From the NCBI GenBank assembly GCA_009760855.2, contig WPIO01000033.1, forward strand, positions 216,001 through 280,000: 64,000 nt of DNA, read 5' to 3'. This document shows positions 58,816-64,000 of the stretch, one piece after another (the first letter of the stretch is position 1; each line of letters begins with the position of its first letter). Source of the DNA: Cristatella mucedo. Lineage: Eukaryota; Bryozoa; Phylactolaemata; Cristatellidae. Position numbers and translations under genes: made by a program. The notes under the pieces are model-generated. The model saw only the letters and a program-made list of their open reading frames with translations. It did no database searches and had not been told where the DNA came from.

Positions 58816-60089
58816 AAGAGATTGTAACTTATGAGAGCATCGTGGAGCTGCTTGTTGTACCTGAGAACGACTGAATAACCTACCAAGTGCCTTCATGTTT
58901 CTTGGGAATATTAAAGCTGTTGGTATTTAAACGAGAAAAATAATAGCCTTGCTATTTACAGGGTGGAGTCCGAAGGTCATTTTATGACACTTTATGACAA
59001 GACTATTTGAATTCAATAAAGGCGAAGCTGATTTGACCGTTCGATCAAAATTTATTTATACTGAAGACCTTAGGCCCTTTCCGCCAGCGTTAAACGACAA
59101 AACAACTCTTCAAGAAAATAAATTCATTGAAGATTATTTTTTTCAAAGCTTTAACTGTACAGTCATGCAATCAGGTTTACCACAAATTATTATTTAAAGC
59201 TGTAGAATCACTCAAGCAGAACTATGAAAATTATCGGGACATAACTTGCCCTCTTCAAAAGCAAACCACCAGGGGTCTCCCAGATTACATGCGAGTCACA
59301 TTAATTTTTATTTTCATTTACGTTGAGCATGCCTTAAAATTCAAGATACTCAATCCAAAGGGTGCGAGGCGAGGAGCGGCAGCTAAGAAAAGTTTTATTT
59401 GACTGCAGGTCGAACTAGAAAGTCAAAGCGATTCTTAGATTAGATTGCAAGAACATAAAAACTTCATATGCCACTTACGATCAACGGAGATCGGTACCAA
59501 AGGAAATTCCTAGTAAACTAAGTGATGATAGTAATTTTCATATATCACCAAGAGATACTTAGCGATTGAGTAAGTTTCCAAAAACATTGGATGCGACTCC
59601 AATTTAAGATAATTTTCAGATTTTAAGCGATATCTATATGGCGTCTGAAAAGCCAGGGTGGAAAGGAATATCGCTTTCAATTAGTGTTGAGCTTTGCCTA
59701 CTGAAGGAATCGAGCCCGTGACGTGAAGTATGAGTCCCTTAACTCTGGATTAAATATCCAGGCACAAAGTGCAGCTTTTTGGAAGCTAGTATACAGAAAT
59801 CAGGGGAACAAATAGCAACCATGGGCTGCAATCACTTTTCTGTGCTCTGATAACAATTTACTCTAACGGTTTTTCCGCTATAATAGGCGTAATTTCTAAA
59901 ATTACTCGTAATTTAAGCACGCAATTGTGCAGCTGAAGAAAGGACTTATGGAACCAAGTATAAATATACGAGGAAAATAATATCTGCACGAAGCCAGTTG
60001 CTAAAATCTAAATTAAATGTTATGATTTGATTTGATGTGGTAGTTTGGGTACTACCCTTATCTCAGTATAATGGAAGCTAGTGCAGAGA
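58816..60089. other. no gene recognised; possible SINE-1 remnant
   Basis: No coding sequence recognised. On the minus strand around 59675-59765, CCAGAGTTAAGGGACTC and CACGGGCTCGATTCCTTCAG look like a diverged tRNA-type A and B box pair, possibly a fourth SINE-1. Confidence 0.4.
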
Positions 60090-60165
60090 ATTTAAAGCGC
60101 CTAGAAAGAGATTAAGTTCTCTGAGGGCGCTTTATCAAGTACAATATTATTATTATTATTAGTGA
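60090..60165 (+). mobile_element. solo LINE-A 3' end
   Basis: A very short 5'-truncated insertion: a perfect terminal hairpin at 60097-60133 (AAGCGCCTAGAAAGAGATTAAG then TTCTCTGAGGGCGCTT), TATCAAGT and (ATT)n. The sequence is the cleanest version of the LINE-A tail in the window. Confidence 0.8.
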
Positions 60166-61616
60166 ATATTTAGGCAGCTTCAAATAGTCAGAATAATCTG
60201 TGATTTTTTCCTCCTCAGCGATTTTTTTAAAGAACTCCGTGCGAATCCTTGCCAAGGCTCTAGCAAGAAGCTGGCCTTACACATGTCAGAAAGCGCTAGA
60301 TTTTATGGTTAGTGTATGATTTGAGGCTTTTCCAGACGACAAGGTTAGTCTCGCAGTAGTTTCATTTAAAAAGGCTCTGGTCATCCAACAGAGAGTGCAC
60401 GCAATAAATGCTTCAAGATAGCTGAAAGGCACGAATGGATCAAAGCGTAGAGGAAAGCAGTACTTTACCTGCATAGAAATGATTGCTCAATCTGTGATAG
60501 GGGATTAAATGAACTGCTCCAAAATGCGAAACTAAAGCAGATCCACGGCTTCTCCGCCCATCAGAAGCACATTGGTAATTATTTGAAATCAATAGGTAAC
60601 ACTAAATCTCAAACCAACCTAGAATTTTAACTGTTAAAGTGCGCTTTAATTCATGCCTTGGCTACTTGCTTGGCTCGCTAGAAGATCTTGATTATCAACG
60701 GATTTGCATGCTGCCGGAAGATCCATCCAAAAGAACCAAGAAACTCTGCCAAAGTCAACATTCCTGCTGTCACTATTTGTTATGATCTGCATGGCTCTTT
60801 GCTCTAAATTCTGCGTCGAGATTTTGCTATGAATTATAGCACATGAATTTAGCCGGTCTACCCGTTTGGGCTTCGATAGAAACTGCAGAAGCGAGACTAG
60901 TTTGACGATATTTAGGAAACTATTGAAGAAAGACTATTCCGACGGTATTCAAGTTTTTTGTAGCCTGTTGAACTTTGTAAATGAGTACTTTAATAACCTT
61001 CCCTTCACAAAATGGCGAGTCAAATCAAGTAGGTCTGGATTATTATCAGTACGAGGTACGAGGTGGGACAGCAGGAATGGACATCTCACGAGGTTAGTCG
61101 GTTTAAGGTTAATAGTTCTTCATTTCATGTTTTCAGTTACTTTGAGTAAGTGAGCCTGTGTCGGAAATATTAACCGACATTTAAGGAAACCCTTTTAATT
61201 AAACGCGTGCATAAATGCCGTCTGTATTGTTGAAACCACAACTCCAAGTTGCCTAATGACTATGGATCAGGTCGTCGCTTGATGGGCGGCTTTATGACCC
61301 TCACAGGACAGGTCTGACGTAGGTGATATCCTTCGTACAATCGATATTGAATCTCCTCAGGATATCACCACGTTGATAGTATGTGCAAATATCTCATGCT
61401 CATTTACGAGGGCGAATTGGACAGGTGGGGCACCAAAAATAAAAGAAAAGTGCTGGTATCGCTATCTCGCTCGAGCAATTAGCGGCCGTGGCCCTGGCTG
61501 AGTGCTAGAGAGCACTTCGGGCAGTGAAGCTGAGTGTGAGGCTCTGGGTATGTGGCAAGCTGTGTGTTTGCTTATCGAAGAGCGTCACTGCTACTTTTTG
61601 CCTCCAACGCAAACAC
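60166..61616. other. no gene recognised
   Basis: Upstream region of the plus-strand gene that follows. No further exon, repeat or clear regulatory motif was seen before the TATA box. Confidence 0.45.
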
Positions 61617-61623
61617 TATATAA
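61617..61623 (+). promoter_or_regulatory. TATA box of the CUB-LDLa gene
   Basis: TATATAA in CACTATATAATATTTC, 38-44 bases before the ATG at 61661, implying a very short 5' UTR as is common for small secreted-protein genes. Confidence 0.6.
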
Positions 61624-61660
61624 TATTTCATACCCGAAAGCTGCATCAGGCGCCTGAGAG

Positions 61661-63064
61661 ATGACTTCCCTACTTTGTTTGGTGCTTCTCGTTGCAAGCA
61701 CTTATGCAGGTACTGTACGAATCCGCCAGCGAGATGAGACCGCTCTCGAGAGCAGCCACGCTAATTCAGTGATCGAAATGTAGACGCTGCTGCTTTAGTA
61801 GTCGAAGTAGCCAGCGGGTCACTCTGATAATTATGAGTCGGTTTGTGTTGTATCTAACTCGAGCAGCAGAGTGCCAGTGTGCCGAAAGCAAACGAGCTGA
61901 CGACTTGACCTCTTGACTTCTTCCAGATTCTGGCTCGTCCGGCTGCGGTGGACCGGGCGTGCTGACTGGGCCGACTGGGAGCTTTACATCTCACACGGGA
62001 TACGTCCTCGGCTCGGCCTATCCAGCCAGTGTTAGCTGCTCGTGGACGATAACGGCTCCGACTGGCTACAGGGTGCGAGTTACGTTTCCCGACGGGATAA
62101 GCATCGAACAGAGCCCAAAGTAAGGCGCGCGCGATGCAGACAGACAGTGAGAGAGGCAGTGAGAGAGACGCTCATCATTTCAGATGAAATTACCCTCAAG
62201 CATCTTCGTGAACTCACACTACGCCCATGCCTGCAGCATCACCATCGTCAGCCTCCAAAAGGATAGAGCTACTTGCCATTGAAGTGGCACCGAAGTGTTG
62301 CAGGTGCTTCGCTGCCATTGCAGATGCGTTTACGACTACATCGGTTTCTACGATGGCACAACCGCGTTGTCAGCAAGCATCGGAACCTACTGCGGATCAG
62401 GTTCGCTGGGGCCGATAGTGTCGAACGGAAGCAGTATGTACGTGAAGTTCTACGCAGACGCCATCCTATCTGAATACGGCTTTCGAGCGAACTACGACTT
62501 CATACCTAATACAGGTACTACTCGGCAGCTAACCAGGGAGCGAGTGTTCAGAGGGCAGCATGAGGTTGGCTCTCAGTGCAGCTTGCAGCAGCGATGCTCT
62601 TTTTTTCCCTGCAGCTGTCACAGTCTGCCTCAGCACTCAATTCACATGCTTGTCCGACAAGAAATGCATCAAGAAGGAGTGGGCCTGCGACAACATTAAG
62701 GACTGCGGCGACGGCTCCGACGAGGCTTCGTGCAGCACAGGTAGCCATCGGCCATCCGCCTCCATCCAACGAAAGCTGCCCACACCCAGCACATTATTCA
62801 TTGCATTATTGGTCAGCTGTTGGCCGAATAAGGCTGCAGTACTCAAAAACGAGGCTGCAGGACTGTAGAACGAGGCTGCAGAACTTCAGAACGAGGCAGC
62901 AGAACAACTGTGGCAAGTAAAAGCTGGATTGTCTGCTCTTTGCAGGCACAACAAAATCTCCCGCCGTAGTCACCACTCCTGCGAAGCAACCAGTCGTTAC
63001 CGCTGCGACGATCAAGCCAACGGCAGCACCAACTGCAGTGCCGGTGTCACAGCTCACGGGTTAG
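61661..63064 (+). CDS. secreted CUB-LDLa protein, five exons
   Basis: Complete gene for a predicted 225-residue secreted protein. Exons: 61661-61709 (signal peptide, [16 protein letters not shown]), 61927-62119 and 62324-62514 (CUB domain: [50 protein letters not shown]), 62615-62740 (LDL-receptor class [29 protein letters not shown], all six Cys and the calcium-site acidic residues), 62946-63064 (Thr/Pro/Ala/Val tail to TAG). Phases 1, 2, 1, 1 agree throughout; every intron is GT-AG. The first three exons match the minus-strand gene at 51782-50620 in length and phase. No trypsin exon follows in the window, so this paralogue may be a binding or adhesion protein rather than an enzyme. Alternative splicing past the tail cannot be excluded. 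Confidence 0.9.
62828..62912. repeat. intronic minisatellite, about 18-bp unit
   Basis: Four imperfect units around AACGAGGCTGCAGAACTT in intron 4 of the CUB-LDLa gene. The CTGCAG core, itself similar to an acceptor, recurs in three of them. Confidence 0.7.
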
Positions 63065-63069
63065 CCAAT

Positions 63070-64000
63070 CAGATAAGAGCGCCGGCGGTAGCTAGGCAGC
63101 AGCACTGATTTCGCGTTAGCAGAAACAGCTTTGGGGATAGGATGAGGGAGCTTGAGAGAGACCTTAAAAGCGAACCGTATCTTGAAAAGGTGCAACAATA
63201 CGTACGTAGTCTTGGCCTTCTGCCTAGCTCGGAGAAGGGCACCGGAAGTCACGTTGCACTGCCAGCGAGTAGCTGCCGATCTCCCAGCCTTGTTAGGACT
63301 AGGCCTGTGTACCGGAACGACCTGGCGACTCAGCTTCGCCTGCTCGTGCAGTTTCATCCCTCGCGAAAGCCATGGCCCCTGCCACAAAGCACGAGGTCAA
63401 TATGGCTAGCTTACGTAATCTCTGAGATCTCATAGCGCCAATTACCAAGTTTTTTGGTTAGGCTTTCGAACCTTGATCTCGACCCTTGCAAAGCTAAACT
63501 AACTAGAGACCACGATGTCGTTTTCCATACAAAAAGCCAACTTTCTGAAATGGGCATTTGCCTATAGCAGGAATGTACACAGGATATCCAGCGTCTTCGT
63601 GTATTCAAAATAAATTTAAAAGATTTTGGAGATATTTTCTGTCTAGAGTGTGCTTTTATAGCTTCAATATTCGGAAATCTTGGGAATTAATTAGCCTTTC
63701 AAATCTAACGATCTATGCGGGAGGGTGTTAAAGCATCAGCAAGTAGGTTTCAATCGACTGTGAGTGCAACATATGCCAAGGCAATTGTGCAGAGCTTAGG
63801 ACCAGGTTTCCCCAAGGGCTGAAATGCCTCGCTCCTCTTTTTGCAGAGCCAGCCCTTCCCCAAACGGCCCGAGCTGCCCCTCGCACCTCGTAAGAAAGAT
63901 TAAAGCGTAAATCCACATTCGACGCACTGCAGACTTAAGCTGCATTGCAAACTCCTACCGCTGCTCACTGCGGTGGCCTGCCGCGGAGGCTAAGGTCGTC
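63070..64000. other. 3' flank of the CUB-LDLa gene
   Basis: Up to about 63614 this is probably the 3' UTR. I looked for IVGG, AAHC and GDSGGP exons on the plus strand and found none. Overlapping frames on both strands at 63061-63435 have no recognisable domain. Confidence 0.4.
63609..63614 (+). terminator. poly(A) signal candidate
   Basis: AATAAA, 545 bases after the stop codon of the CUB-LDLa gene and the first plus-strand AATAAA seen downstream of it. Confidence 0.4.

Overview
The window is from an invertebrate animal genome; I cannot name the species. The evidence is spliced genes with GT-AG introns and phase-matched exons, secreted CUB, LDL-receptor class A and trypsin modules, and abundant non-LTR retrotransposons, tRNA-derived SINEs and microsatellites. 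Nothing looks bacterial or viral. Long open frames here are nearly all retrotransposon remnants. The host genes are made of short exons that only appear when splice sites and phases are followed.

Host genes. (1) A minus-strand trypsin-type serine protease: five exons between 28264 and 17168 join without a phase conflict and encode the complete catalytic domain, ending in TAG with a poly(A) signal 67 bases on. (2) A minus-strand signal-peptide exon plus two CUB exons at 51782-50620, also intact and ending in phase 1. (3) Between them lies a 3.66-kb direct tandem array (34118-47320, about 3.6 copies). Each full copy carries two putative minus-strand phase 1-1 exons encoding Thr/Pro/Ala-rich linker. 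The most economical reading is one mosaic protease gene of about 34.6 kb (signal peptide, CUB, expandable linker, trypsin domain), but this join is an inference. (4) On the plus strand at 61661-63064 is a complete five-exon paralogue: signal peptide, CUB, LDLa, Thr/Pro tail, stop, and no protease. (5) At 6192-5024 on the minus strand is a broken paralogue of the signal-peptide/CUB part, lying in a segmental duplication (4.48-8.11 kb against 50.13-52.83 and 58.11-58.8 kb).

The signal-peptide and CUB exons of the two intact genes have identical lengths (49, 193, 191 nt) and phases, so they form one shuffled-exon family.

Repeats. LINE-A is a CR1/L2-like element whose 3' end is a conserved hairpin followed by (ATT)n; at least 15 copies are present, the longest at 30770-33480. 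LINE-B is a related element at 9.3-10.4, 20.0-21.0, 24.3-25.7 and 49.0-49.3 kb. SINE-2 has a tRNA-like head and a LINE-A-like tail hairpin, and sits inside LINE-B twice. SINE-1 is another tRNA-like family. A 0.7-0.8-kb segment with the end of an R2-type endonuclease occurs twice almost unchanged (14257 and 24645). Gene-poor stretches are described as separate entries.
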